Assembly: GCA_003230015.1 (NCBI GenBank) | Contig: QIGO01000189.1 | Span: 1-50,931, forward strand | Length of the DNA stretch: 50,931 nt | Origin: Alphaproteobacteria bacterium | GTDB lineage: Bacteria; Pseudomonadota; Alphaproteobacteria; UBA6615 | Reading direction: 5' to 3' | Part shown: one piece after another, positions 16,877 to 25,337 of the stretch | Layout: each line of letters begins with the position of its first letter | How positions within the stretch are numbered: position 1 is the stretch's first letter | Program-made: the position numbers and the translations under genes | Notes under the pieces: generated by a model | The model's input: the letters and a program-made list of their open reading frames with translations, nothing else | Told to the model about the DNA's origin: nothing | Database searches by the model: none

Positions 16877-17896
16877 ATGAAAGGGAAACTCTTTAAATTT
16901 ATCGTTATGGCGTCGGCTATTGGTCTGTACGGTACACAGCCAGTGGTTGCGAGTGAAAATGAGGTTGTTATCGGTTTCGCCCCGTCGGCATACGACACGA
17001 CAGACTACTTCGGCCAATTCGACTCGGCCATGCGGGAAGTTCTAGAAAAGGAGGGAATTTCCTTCAAGGTGAAGGGCCGGGCGCCGCTAACTCCTGGCGA
17101 TGTGCGTGGCCACATGGGTATCGTCGAGGACTTCATAACAATTGGTGTCGACTACATTATTTTTGGGCCACTCGATCCCGTCGCAACAGTTCCGGTAATA
17201 AGGCTGGCCAATGAAGCCGGTATACCGCTAATCATTATGAACCGTCTCGAGCCTCTTCCAGACGACGCCGGTGTCGAGGTCATGACATATACCGGATATT
17301 CCCAAAGAATGGGCGGCGAGATACTGGGCCAATGGGCCATAGACAACCTGTTGGAGGCTGGTGACGAGGTAGCGATTATCTACGGGAATGTGGGGCACGC
17401 GGTGTCGGATGATCGCGGTTTTCCAGCCAAGGAAGCCTGGGAAAAAGCGGGTATTAAGGTCGTATTCGAGCAGAATACGAATTGGCTATCGACTTCCGCC
17501 TACGATGTTACCGAGCGTGTGCTCGTAACCTACCCGAACATCAAACTTATCTATGGGGTTTCCAGTTCCATAGCCATGGGGGCGGCAGAGGCTGTTGCTG
17601 CCGCTGGCTTAAAGGGAAAGGTTGACGTTCTTGGATTTGGAAGTATCACCCCCGAAATTGACATGATCTGGGAGGGATTAATCCGGGGTTCTATCTTCCG
17701 GGATGCGGCAAGCAATGGTAGGCAGGCCGCGGAAGCCATCATTCTGCGTGAGCAGGGGAAAGCCGTCCCCTCCAGCTACGGGATGGAGTTGATAATGGTC
17801 AGCAGCAGGGATGAGATTTTGGATAGTATCCCAGTTGGGCAGTTGGAACCCACGAAGAACTGGCCTGAGATGGAAAAAGCACTTGCTGCGAGGTGA
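16877..17896 (+). CDS. CUT2 sugar ABC transporter substrate-binding protein
   Basis: This periplasmic binding protein of the ribose-binding (type I) fold has 339 residues. It has a Sec signal peptide ending near QPVVAS (about residue 26) and repeated Rossmann-like halves with DYIIFGPLDP and GIPLIIMNR. A GAGGAGA site precedes ATG 16877. The ligand is probably a sugar or polyol, but it is not identifiable. A rho-independent terminator-like hairpin follows directly, which would raise binding protein over ATPase expression. Confidence 0.9.
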   Translation: MKGKLFKFIVMASAIGLYGTQPVVASENEVVIGFAPSAYDTTDYFGQFDSAMREVLEKEGISFKVKGRAPLTPGDVRGHMGIVEDFITIGVDYIIFGPLDPVATVPVIRLANEAGIPLIIMNRLEPLPDDAGVEVMTYTGYSQRMGGEILGQWAIDNLLEAGDEVAIIYGNVGHAVSDDRGFPAKEAWEKAGIKVVFEQNTNWLSTSAYDVTERVLVTYPNIKLIYGVSSSIAMGAAEAVAAAGLKGKVDVLGFGSITPEIDMIWEGLIRGSIFRDAASNGRQAAEAIILREQGKAVPSSYGMELIMVSSRDEILDSIPVGQLEPTKNWPEMEKALAAR

Positions 17897-17901
17897 GGTT
17901 G

Positions 17902-17937
17902 TGGGGGAACTCGGGCGTTCCGGTTCCCCCATTTTTT
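17902..17937 (+). terminator. Rho-independent terminator-like hairpin after the binding-protein gene
   Basis: TGGGGGAAC (17902-17910) pairs perfectly with GTTCCCCCA (17923-17931), with a 12-base loop, and is followed by a T6 run to 17937. It lies between the binding protein and the ATPase of one transporter, so it probably acts as a partial terminator. Confidence 0.7.
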
Positions 17938-17997
17938 CCGAATAGGTCCGAGAATTTTGGATCAAGTGAGCGCAGGGACCTTGAGAGGGTGGACAAT

Positions 17998-18753
17998 ATG
18001 GAAATGAACGAGCCTCTCATTCAAATGAGGGGGATAAGCAAGAGTTTCGGTGGTGTGGAGGCATTAAAGGAGGTCGATCTCCAGCTTGGGCGGCAAGAAG
18101 TTCTCGGTCTGGTGGGAGACAATGGAGCCGGTAAATCCACGCTTATCAAAATATTGACAGGCGCTATTACGCCCGATCAGGGCGAAATTTTGATAGATGG
18201 GGAGAAGGTAAAAATTACCCATCCCAGGGACTCGCAAGGTCTCGGGATACAAGCCATCTACCAGGACTTGTCGCTGGTAGGGACATTTGATCCGCCATCG
18301 AACCTGTTCTTGGGAAAAGAAATCATCAAACGCCGTTTCGGCCTGTTTCCCGTTCTAGATAAAAAGAAAATGCTGAAGGAGGGGTTGAAGACATTACGCG
18401 AGGAACTAATGATCGATATTCCCAACCCTTACAATTCGGTGAACAAACTCTCCGGGGGGCAGCAACAAGCGGTCGCAATAGGTAGGGCGATATATTTGAA
18501 GGCCAAGGTTATAATCATGGACGAACCCACTGCGTCCCTGGGTGTGGAAGAATGCGAGAAGATTTTAGATTTGATCAAACGGCTAAAGACGCAGGATTGT
18601 TCCGTGATAGTCATAAGCCATAACATGGAACATATTTTCTCCGTTTGCGACAGGGTGTCTGTGCTAAGGCACGGCGAGATCGTTGGCGACCGCGCTGTAT
18701 CGGATAGCAGCAGTACAGAGATTGTTAGCTACATTACCGGCGCGAAGGGATAA
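17998..18753 (+). CDS. CUT2 sugar ABC transporter ATP-binding protein, single-domain
   Basis: The ATPase shows Walker A GDNGAGKST (40-48), signature LSGGQQQAV and Walker B VIIMDEPTASLG. It has one nucleotide-binding domain (251 residues), like FrcA, rather than the fused pair found in RbsA. ATG 17998 lies after a GAGGG site and the terminator-like hairpin; an in-frame ATG at 17893 would overlap that hairpin and the previous stop. It completes the cassette with the permease and binding protein. Confidence 0.9.
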   Translation: MEMNEPLIQMRGISKSFGGVEALKEVDLQLGRQEVLGLVGDNGAGKSTLIKILTGAITPDQGEILIDGEKVKITHPRDSQGLGIQAIYQDLSLVGTFDPPSNLFLGKEIIKRRFGLFPVLDKKKMLKEGLKTLREELMIDIPNPYNSVNKLSGGQQQAVAIGRAIYLKAKVIIMDEPTASLGVEECEKILDLIKRLKTQDCSVIVISHNMEHIFSVCDRVSVLRHGEIVGDRAVSDSSSTEIVSYITGAKG

Positions 18754-18758
18754 GTATT

Positions 18759-18860
18759 GTGCCTGATGAAAATATGATCGGGCACATGGCGCTTGGCAAC
18801 GGAACCTCCGACGGGATCGAGTTCCTTGGGAGCTTGCGTAGTCCTCTGAGCAATCTATGA
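18759..18860 (+). pseudogene. Possible C-terminal relic of a second four-carbon acid sugar kinase
   Basis: A 33-codon frame (GTG 18759) ends HMALGNGTSDGIEFLGSL..., the same length and partly the same pattern as the OtnK-like tail at 15545-15622 (HLALKSGNFGSSDFFAKAL). It also ends in ATGA on a gene starting M-T-E-Q-D-L, just as the real kinase ends on M-S-E-Q-D-L. Shared residues are few (H, A, L, G, F and similar D/E), so the homology is tentative. Confidence 0.3.
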
Positions 18861-19075
18861 CAGAACAAGATCTTCACGAGGCTCTCGTTCACTGGCGCCG
18901 CTCGATGTTCGAGCGCGGGTCGGTCGTGTCGGGAACCACCCTGGATATCGCCACATACAACGTTGAAGAACTGGTGGACGCCGCCAGATTCGCGATAACG
19001 ATGCGCGGCCAAAAGGCGCGTTATCTTACAGCGTCCGACGTTGCCGACCTGGAAACGGCGTTCGATTCAAGGTGA
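18857..19075 (+). CDS. Small protein of unknown function (72 aa)
   Basis: I do not recognise this 72-residue, apparently soluble and probably helical protein. It starts MTEQDLHEALVHW and ends near ASDVADLETAF. There is no signal peptide or metal-binding motif. It lies 5 bp before the isomerase gene and starts in an ATGA overlap with a relic frame. A truncated look-alike begins right after the kinase at 15619, so it seems to be a usual partner of this kinase family locally. Confidence 0.6.
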   Translation: MTEQDLHEALVHWRRSMFERGSVVSGTTLDIATYNVEELVDAARFAITMRGQKARYLTASDVADLETAFDSR

Positions 19076-19080
19076 CCTAG

Positions 19081-19863
19081 ATGGCCCGTTTCTCCGCCAA
19101 TCTCGGATTCATGTGGCCAGACCGGCCTCTCCTCGAGCGGATTGACGCCGCCGCGGCCGCAGGATTTCGCGCGATCGAATTGCATTGGCCTTACGACACG
19201 CCGGGCGAATCGGTTCGCGACTCCTGCGCTGACCGCGGATTGACGCTTCTCGGCATCAACACGGCGCGCGGTAATGTCGCAGCCGGAGATTTCGGACTTG
19301 GCGCCGTGCCCGGCCGGGAAGCGGAGTTCATGGCGGCCATAGAGCAATCCATCGCTTATTGTATGGCGTCGGGCGCCTCCTCCATCCACGCGATGGCGGG
19401 CATCAATGACCCTACGCAAGAAGAGGCCGCCATGGCGGTGTTCCGCGAGAACCTGGCGGGCGCCGCCGAGCGGGCATCGGTTCATGGATTGACGTTGCTA
19501 CTCGAACCGATCAATCCGCGCGACGTGCCGGGCTATTTTTTGTCCTGCGTCGAGGCCGCCGGGGAGATCATTGAAGCGGTCGGCGCGCCGAATATCAAGA
19601 TCATGTTCGACGTCTATCATGTCGCGATCGCCCAGGGTGATGTCCTGACACGTCTTGAGCGGTACCTTCCGCTCATTGGTCATGTTCAAATCGCCGCGGT
19701 ACCGAGCCGTCATGAGCCGGATGAAGGCGAGATCGCATACGGCGCTATTTTTGATGCGCTGGAGGAACATGATTACGGCGGCTGGATCGGCTGCGAGTAC
19801 AAACCGCGGGACGCCACGGAGAGTGGGCTGGGATGGGTTCAGACGCTAGGGGTTCGGCTATGA
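19081..19863 (+). CDS. Hydroxypyruvate isomerase family protein (OtnI/Hyi-like)
   Basis: This 260-residue xylose-isomerase-like TIM barrel has the length of Hyi and OtnI proteins. Metal-site segments are visible: LLLEPIN (active-site glutamate), FDVYH, HVQIA and the terminal GCEYKP glutamate. Hyi interconverts hydroxypyruvate and tartronate semialdehyde; OtnI isomerises 2-oxo-tetronate to 3-oxo-tetronate. With an OtnK-like kinase in the same operon the OtnI role is favoured (inference). The stop overlaps the lactonase start by ATGA. Confidence 0.85.
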   Translation: MARFSANLGFMWPDRPLLERIDAAAAAGFRAIELHWPYDTPGESVRDSCADRGLTLLGINTARGNVAAGDFGLGAVPGREAEFMAAIEQSIAYCMASGASSIHAMAGINDPTQEEAAMAVFRENLAGAAERASVHGLTLLLEPINPRDVPGYFLSCVEAAGEIIEAVGAPNIKIMFDVYHVAIAQGDVLTRLERYLPLIGHVQIAAVPSRHEPDEGEIAYGAIFDALEEHDYGGWIGCEYKPRDATESGLGWVQTLGVRL

Positions 19864-20732
19864 CCAATGTTGCCGTTGTTGTCGAGTCGAAGAACCTCCT
19901 CGGCGAGGGGCCGGTCTGGTGTTCGCGCGATCGTGTTCTCTGGTGGGTGGACATCATTGGGCGCGAGATACTTCGGTTCGATGCCGGCACGGCGATACTC
20001 GACCGCTGGCCGACGGAGATGCGGCCATGCTGCCTCGCGGTGCGTGAGGCCGGTGGCCTGATCGTTGGCTTCGATAAGGGATTCGGCCTATTTGCCCCAG
20101 AGACGGGGACGGTTACGTGGTACGCGGACAACGAGAAGGATACGCTGCGCACGCGAATCAACGACGGCAAGTGCGATCGCCGCGGCCGTTTCTTCGTCGG
20201 CACGCTGGACGACGAACTCAAGGAACATCTTGGTGCTCTCTATCGCCTCGACGCCAATGGAGTTACGTCGCAAATCGATCGCGGCTTCGGCATCTCCAAT
20301 GGCCCTGCGTGGAGCCCGGACGACAAAACATTCTATGTCGGCGACAGCATGGACAGGGCGATATACGTCTACGACTTCGATGCAGGGGCAGGGACCGTAT
20401 CGAACAAACGGGTCTTCGCGACGATAGACGATGGAGCGGGCATTCCCGATGGAGCGACAGTGGATGCCGAGGGTTTTCTGTGGAATGCTCAGTGGGATGC
20501 CTGGCGCGTGGTGCGCTATGCCCCCGACGGGCGGGTCGATCGTACTATTCAAATGCCGGTCAGGCGGCCGACGAGTTGCATGTTTGGCGGGCCTGATTTC
20601 ACGACCCTCTACGTAACTAGCGCGATCTGGGATCCATCCGATCCGTTGCTGGCCGGAGAGCCGCTAGCGGGTGCGGTCTTTGCGCTTGAAACTGGCGTGC
20701 GCGGCTTGCCCGAGCCGCGTTTTGCCGGTTGA
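19860..20732 (+). CDS. SMP-30/gluconolactonase/LRE family lactonase
   Basis: The 290-residue protein has the six-bladed beta-propeller landmarks of SMP-30: LLGEGPVW with the metal-binding glutamate, TRINDGKCDRRGRFFVGT, NGPAWSPDDKTFYVGDS and DGATVDAEGFLWNAQW. These enzymes hydrolyse sugar lactones to sugar acids with a divalent metal. ATG 19860 overlaps the isomerase stop. It would open a lactone made from an imported sugar or alditol acid, placing it early in the pathway. Confidence 0.9.
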   Translation: MTNVAVVVESKNLLGEGPVWCSRDRVLWWVDIIGREILRFDAGTAILDRWPTEMRPCCLAVREAGGLIVGFDKGFGLFAPETGTVTWYADNEKDTLRTRINDGKCDRRGRFFVGTLDDELKEHLGALYRLDANGVTSQIDRGFGISNGPAWSPDDKTFYVGDSMDRAIYVYDFDAGAGTVSNKRVFATIDDGAGIPDGATVDAEGFLWNAQWDAWRVVRYAPDGRVDRTIQMPVRRPTSCMFGGPDFTTLYVTSAIWDPSDPLLAGEPLAGAVFALETGVRGLPEPRFAG

Positions 20733-20744
20733 CCGCAGGCAATA

Positions 20745-21557
20745 GTGCTGTCAAACAAAAGCGAGCCGGTGTCAGTTTGCCGTTGGGTTTGGAATCTCAA
20801 GCTGTACAAAGCATCCGCCACTCGGACAGCGCGGCGGTGCGGTTCAGTTTGAAATTCCGGCGGCCGGTGAGATGGCGTTCGTGATTGAAATGATTGAGGA
20901 AAGACGAGTGGACGGCGGCGAACTTTTGCAGACTTCGCATCCGCCGGAACCTCTGCATAGCTCGTTCGCGTCGTCGGAGCGGCAGGTGTGAGTTCTCAGC
21001 GCGGTTATTGACCCAGCGGCCGGTCTCCTGAAGCCGTTCGTTGCCGATTTCTCGCATCGCAGCCCGATAGGACCGAAGCCGGTCGGTGACGATGGCTTTC
21101 GGCCCCCCGTACCGCTTCATGGTCTTCTTCAGAAAATGTAAAGCTGCCTTGCGATCGCGGCGTTTGGAGACATAGGCCTCCAGCACCTCGCCTTCGTGAT
21201 CGACCGCTCGCCATAGGTAGTGCGTCTCACCTCTGATCTTCACGAACATTTCGTCCAGATGCCAGCGCCACTGCGTGACCTGGCGCATCTGCTGCGCCCT
21301 CTTCCTGCGGATCTCGCCGGCGAACATCGGGCCGAAACGGTTCCACCACAGGCGCACGGTCTCGTGGCAGATGTCGATACCCCGCTCATGGAGAAGGTCT
21401 TCCACATTCCGTAGTGACAGCGGAAAGCGGATATACATCATCACCGCCAAGCGGATGATCTCGGGTGATGTTTTGAAATAGCGAAACGGATTCTTGCTCA
21501 TACAGCGAGGCTACGGAGCATCCCGGGCGCACTCAAGCCGCTTTCCCCTGACAACAC
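20745..21557. mobile_element. IS6-family insertion sequence with imperfect inverted repeats
   Basis: The 813-bp element contains one transposase gene. GTGCTGTCAAACAAAAGCG at 20745-20763 partly matches the complement of 21539-21557 (GTGTTGTCAGGGGAAAGCG); mismatches cluster in the middle. The length fits IS6. I see no 8-bp target duplication, so the ends may be rearranged; an IS3 fragment abuts the right side. Confidence 0.65.
20797..21501 (-). CDS. IS6 family transposase
   Basis: The 234-residue DDE transposase is full length for IS6. It begins with FRYFKTSPEIIRLAV and has an N-terminal helix-turn-helix (RNVEDLLHERGIDICHETVR). The catalytic aspartates are in WHLDEMFV and IVTDRLRSYR, and the glutamate in NNRAENSHLP. 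The C-terminus FAAVHSSFLNHFNHERHL is typical, and no internal stop is seen. IS6 elements move by replicative transposition forming cointegrates. It is 68% or so similar by eye to the interrupted copy at 43461, not identical, so they are different elements. Confidence 0.93.
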   Translation of the reverse strand: MSKNPFRYFKTSPEIIRLAVMMYIRFPLSLRNVEDLLHERGIDICHETVRLWWNRFGPMFAGEIRRKRAQQMRQVTQWRWHLDEMFVKIRGETHYLWRAVDHEGEVLEAYVSKRRDRKAALHFLKKTMKRYGGPKAIVTDRLRSYRAAMREIGNERLQETGRWVNNRAENSHLPLRRRERAMQRFRRMRSLQKFAAVHSSFLNHFNHERHLTGRRNFKLNRTAALSEWRMLCTA

Positions 21558-21600
21558 CCTGCAGCGGCTTCAGCCTTGCTTCGCGGCTGATTGGTATCGA

Positions 21601-21855
21601 TCAGGCCCGCAGGTCACAGAGAATATCCCTCTCCTCCTTGAGCAGACGGTTCTCTTTGCGAAGCCTGTCGTTCTCTTTCGCCAAATCCAAATCAGGAGCC
21701 GACGGCATATCGTCCGGCGCTGACTTTTGGATCCATTTATTCAGCGTCGAAAAGCCAATGCCCAAATCCGAGGCAGCCTGCCGACGGCTAAGCCCGCTCG
21801 TCAGCGCAATGGGGATCGCCTCCCGACGGAACTCGTCGCTGTGTCGCCGTGCCAT
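21601..21855 (-). pseudogene. IS3-family OrfA transposase fragment
   Basis: The frame encodes MARRHSDEFRREAIPIALTS, then a helix-turn-helix (SRRQAASDLGIGFSTLNKW), then the coiled-coil leucine zipper ENDRLRKENRLLKEERDIL typical of IS3 OrfA. ATG 21855 has a GAGGAG site. After EERDIL the normal end of OrfA is replaced by CDLRA and a stop, and no OrfB follows. The IS6 element next to it probably cut it off. Confidence 0.8.
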
Positions 21856-21898
21856 GTTCGCTCCTCTCGACAAATATTGCGAATAGTCGCGAAACGGC

Positions 21899-22636
21899 TC
21901 ACGGCATCTGCCCCCGTGCCTGCCAGTATTGCCGGGCGACTGTCTCGAGGTGATCGCGCATAACCGATTCAGCGCGTTCGGGATTCTTTTCGGCCACAGC
22001 GTCGAAAATGCACTCGTGGGATCGGTATGCCATTTTGCCGGCGTTCGGAATGCGGAGAGTCAGAGAACGTTGCATCGTCAACCATTCGGCCACGGCCTCA
22101 TGAATTGCCGAGAAGATCGGGTTGCGCGAAATCTCGGCGAGAACCAAGTGAAAAGCGACATCTGTTCGCTCAAACGCGTCGAGATCGCCAAGCGCCGCCT
22201 TGTTGGCATCGAGGGCAGCACGCAAATCTTCAATATCCGTTGGCGAGGCGTGCTGCGCGGCATGACGTACCAGACCAACTTCGAAGAAGGTCCGCGCTAC
22301 TTGGAAATGCCGCTCTCCTTCCGGCTCAGCCAGCAAATGGCGCGCGGCGCCACGGAGCTCGTTAAGCAGAAGGCGCGGCGTGGGTTTGGTGACTCGGCCG
22401 CGCTCGCCGGCCTTGATCTCGAGGAGCCCCATTTTCTGCAGGGAATAGAGAGCTTCGCGAATGGTAGGACGGCCAACCCCAAACCTTTCCATGAGTTGGC
22501 GTTCTGAAGGTATCTGGTCACCCGGTTTGTATTGGGGCGACAGAAGCATCTCTTCGAGGCGCGCCAACACCTCGTCGGACAACCGTTTACGGCGAATGAT
22601 CTGTGTCTGCACGCGCGTCTCCCAATAGTGCTCCAT
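21899..22636 (-). CDS. GntR family (FadR/FCD subfamily) transcriptional regulator
   Basis: This regulator has an N-terminal winged helix (PGDQIPSERQLMERFGVGRPTIREALYSL) and an all-helical FCD ligand domain with metal-binding-type histidines (DVAFHLVLAEIS, SHECIFDAV, RDHLETV). I chose ATG 22636 (245 residues) because it gives the usual family length; in-frame ATGs at 22666 and 22714 are possible and no start has a clear ribosome-binding site. FCD regulators usually repress uptake and breakdown of sugar acids or sialic acid. It lies downstream of the phosphatase on the same strand and probably controls the adjacent CUT1 importer (inference). Confidence 0.88.
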   Translation of the reverse strand: MEHYWETRVQTQIIRRKRLSDEVLARLEEMLLSPQYKPGDQIPSERQLMERFGVGRPTIREALYSLQKMGLLEIKAGERGRVTKPTPRLLLNELRGAARHLLAEPEGERHFQVARTFFEVGLVRHAAQHASPTDIEDLRAALDANKAALGDLDAFERTDVAFHLVLAEISRNPIFSAIHEAVAEWLTMQRSLTLRIPNAGKMAYRSHECIFDAVAEKNPERAESVMRDHLETVARQYWQARGQMP

Positions 22637-22795
22637 CAGCAGGCGCGTAATCGAACGCACCGTCATCTGGATCGGGCGTAATCGAAGAATGGCCAAGGAT
22701 GTCGAACGCCTCATCGGCCCCGCACCAGCCTACATCCTTATCCCCATCATCTAACTCATGACACGCCACCTCGCACGGCGCAGATATCGTGCGGC

Positions 22796-23611
22796 TCATT
22801 TCAACAAGGACTCTAAGCCTGCAAAACGACAAAGGTCCAGCCGGACGCCGGGACCGGCAGCTACGAGCGGGTTACCCTTATAAAGACCATTGTTTGCCAT
22901 AAAATCGCTCGTCCATCCGCCGGCCTCACGCACCAATGCAATCCCGCCAAGGCAATCCCATGAATTGATGTGAGGCATAAAGGCGCCAATAAGCCGGTCT
23001 GCCGCCACGTAGGCCAGCATCAAGGCGGCGGATCCATTTTGGAAATACAAACCACCTGCTTCGAGCAGGTTTGAGGCGAACGGGATGATGTCGATCGGTT
23101 TGCATCGGTGCGCGAAAGGCATGCCTACCGAACCCTCAGTGACGGTTGTCGCCCGGCTCACACTGAGGCGTGTACCATTCAGCCAAGAACCGGCCCCGCG
23201 ACTTGCGGCATAAATATCACCCGTACATGGCTGCACGACGACGCCAAGGATGACGTCATCGTGCAAGACATACGCAATGGAAACAGTCCAAGTTGGTATC
23301 CCGGAGAGAAAGGCTGCCGTTCCGTCAATTGGATCGACGACCCATAGTCCCGAGACAGATTCTTGGCTCCCCTCAGTAAGACCGCTTTCTTCGCCCAGGA
23401 AGTCATCGTCCGGAAATTGAGAAGCCAGTCGGTTGCGTATGAGCTGCTCGACACGTGCATCGGCCTCGCTCACAAAATCCTGCACTCCCTTAACCGTTGT
23501 CGTGAGGTCGGCTCTCTTGCCAAAGAGTTCGAGCGCAAGATCACCAGCCTCTGTCGCGATTTTCTGAGCTGCTTCATAGCGGCAGGCTATTTGGTCGTTA
23601 GACATATCCAT
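22796..23611 (-). CDS. Inositol monophosphatase family protein (SuhB-like)
   Basis: This Mg-dependent phosphatase of the IMPase/FIG superfamily has 271 residues. The metal motifs are all present: GEESG (glutamate), VDPIDGTAAFLSG (the DxDGT-type site) and the C-terminal WDCLGGIALVREAGG aspartate. I start at ATG 23611 (ATG 23605 and an upstream frame to 23653 are alternatives). Substrates in the family include inositol phosphate, histidinol phosphate, 3'-phosphoadenosine phosphate and fructose bisphosphate. Next to a Ugp-like importer it may remove phosphate from the imported compound (inference). Confidence 0.88.
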   Translation of the reverse strand: MDMSNDQIACRYEAAQKIATEAGDLALELFGKRADLTTTVKGVQDFVSEADARVEQLIRNRLASQFPDDDFLGEESGLTEGSQESVSGLWVVDPIDGTAAFLSGIPTWTVSIAYVLHDDVILGVVVQPCTGDIYAASRGAGSWLNGTRLSVSRATTVTEGSVGMPFAHRCKPIDIIPFASNLLEAGGLYFQNGSAALMLAYVAADRLIGAFMPHINSWDCLGGIALVREAGGWTSDFMANNGLYKGNPLVAAGPGVRLDLCRFAGLESLLK

Positions 23612-23753
23612 TCGATTTGTTCTCGGCTCCTTGGTTAGGCGAAAATCTAGCAATTGGGCTTGACAGATTTGCTAGAGTCGGCGGGCTCATAACTTGCCTC
23701 GAGCGACGTCAGGGTTCTTGAGATCCAATGCTATTTGGTTTGCGGATTGCCTC

Positions 23754-24869
23754 CTACGAAGTAGTTATGGCGGCCTCAGCGAGGTGAACCTCGTGCAAAT
23801 CTTCGCGGCGTCTACCGCTCGAGGTCTCGAAAAGATGAACAACGTCTGGAGACCAGGTAAGGCGGACTTGGCTGCCGCGCTCGATTGAGAAGCGACCATG
23901 GGTTCGAACGGCGATTTTCTCGTCGCCGACATTGCAATCGACGATCGAATCGGCGCCCAAGTATTCGGCGCCCCGCACGATCGCCGGTAGCCCCCCAGAC
24001 TCACAGAAGCGAATGTCCTCCGGCCGCAACCCGAGGCTCAAGTCCTGCCCGCGGACCGCCAGGATAGGCGGGCCATCGAGGCCGCGTAGGACGGCGCCAC
24101 CCTGATGGTTCATCAACCGGATCAAGTTCATTGGTGGCGAACCGATGAAGCGGCCAACAAAGGCCGAGGCGGGACGTTGATAGATCTCATCGGGAGGAGC
24201 GCTCTGCTCGATACGACCTTCGCGCAGCAGGATGATCTTGTCGGCCATGCTCATGGCCTCGACTTGATCGTGGGTCACGTAGACCATGGTGATGCCCAGC
24301 TTGCGTTGCAGGTCGCGAATCTCCGTCCGCACTTCATGGCGCAGCTTGGCGTCAAGGTTCGATAGTGGCTCGTCCATCAGGCAGACTGGCTTTTCGGCGA
24401 TGACCGCCCGACCCAGGGCGACTCGCTGCTGTTGGCCACCGGAAAGCTGACTCGGTCGGCGGTCCAAAAGCTCGGACAAGCCCAGAAGATCGGCGCAGCG
24501 CTTCAATCGCTCGCCCTGTTCGGCCTTGGGCACCCGGCGCACCTTAAGGCCAAAGAGGATGTTCTCTGCGACGGTCAGGTGCGGAAACAGTGCATAGGAT
24601 TGGAATACCATCGACAGCTGCCGCCGCGCCGGCGGCATATTTGTAACGTCTCGGCCGCCGATGGCTATGCGCCCGGCCGAAACCATTTCCAGGCCGGCTA
24701 TCAATCGCAAGGTCGTCGACTTGCCGCATCCGGAGGGGCCGAGCAGGACAGTGAAACCGCCTGTTGGGGCTTCGAAGCTTACGTTGTCGACCGCCTTGAC
24801 GGAGCCCCACGATTTGTCGACGCCGCGCACCGAGATCGAGAACAATTCCTTGGCAGTTTTCGTCGTCAC
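23754..24869 (-). CDS. CUT1 ABC transporter ATP-binding protein (UgpC/MalK-like)
   Basis: The 371-residue ATPase has Walker A GPSGCGKST, Q-loop MVFQSYALFPH, signature LSGGQQQRV and Walker B VCLMDEPLSNLDAK. A C-terminal TOBE domain follows (about 240-360, with LGLRPEDI and VVHLFE). It energises the SBP and two permeases encoded divergently from 25338. The UgpC/MalK class serves sugars and glycerol-phosphate compounds. Confidence 0.92.
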   Translation of the reverse strand: MTTKTAKELFSISVRGVDKSWGSVKAVDNVSFEAPTGGFTVLLGPSGCGKSTTLRLIAGLEMVSAGRIAIGGRDVTNMPPARRQLSMVFQSYALFPHLTVAENILFGLKVRRVPKAEQGERLKRCADLLGLSELLDRRPSQLSGGQQQRVALGRAVIAEKPVCLMDEPLSNLDAKLRHEVRTEIRDLQRKLGITMVYVTHDQVEAMSMADKIILLREGRIEQSAPPDEIYQRPASAFVGRFIGSPPMNLIRLMNHQGGAVLRGLDGPPILAVRGQDLSLGLRPEDIRFCESGGLPAIVRGAEYLGADSIVDCNVGDEKIAVRTHGRFSIERGSQVRLTWSPDVVHLFETSSGRRREDLHEVHLAEAAITTS

Positions 24870-25337
24870 AGCGAGAACATCATTCTGCCAACTACCTCAT
24901 TTGCCCAAATACACATCAACATAACATGGAGCTTAGGCGTCGTCGCTCGACAGGCTAACGAGTGACCACACGATCGTCGTCACGCCAGTGCTAGAACCTG
25001 CGGTGTTTAGCCGAAGACGGCCGACCAACCGCTAGCCTCGTGTACCCGCCTGGCACGCTTGGCCGGATCGGTCGCTAAGCCAAGGAATCATCTTGCAATT
25101 TTCGTACATTAGCTTCACACTGTACTTAGTATACCAGCGCAGAGCAAGCGGATTGCGCCTGGGCGACGAAGGGCCGGGGTGTCGTGCGCGTTAGTTTTGG
25201 CTGACATTGGACGTCGCTGTCTGGATTGATCGCCCGGTTGTCGATGTCGAAATCCGAGCGTTGCGTGGATTGTCGCTAACAGTTGCGAGTGTTAGGGCAA
25301 GAAGGAAGAGAAACTCTAACTTAGGGGAGAGACCTAA
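24870..25337. promoter_or_regulatory. Divergent promoter region of the first CUT1 importer
   Basis: This 468-bp gap separates the minus-strand ATPase from the plus-strand binding protein. I see no gene. An AT-rich patch at about 25093-25136 (TTGCAATTTTCGTACATT... to GTATACC) is the likeliest promoter or operator area, with TAGTATACCA (25127-25136) as a near-palindrome of the kind bound by FCD GntR proteins. A GGGGAG site lies ahead of ATG 25338. Confidence 0.4.
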
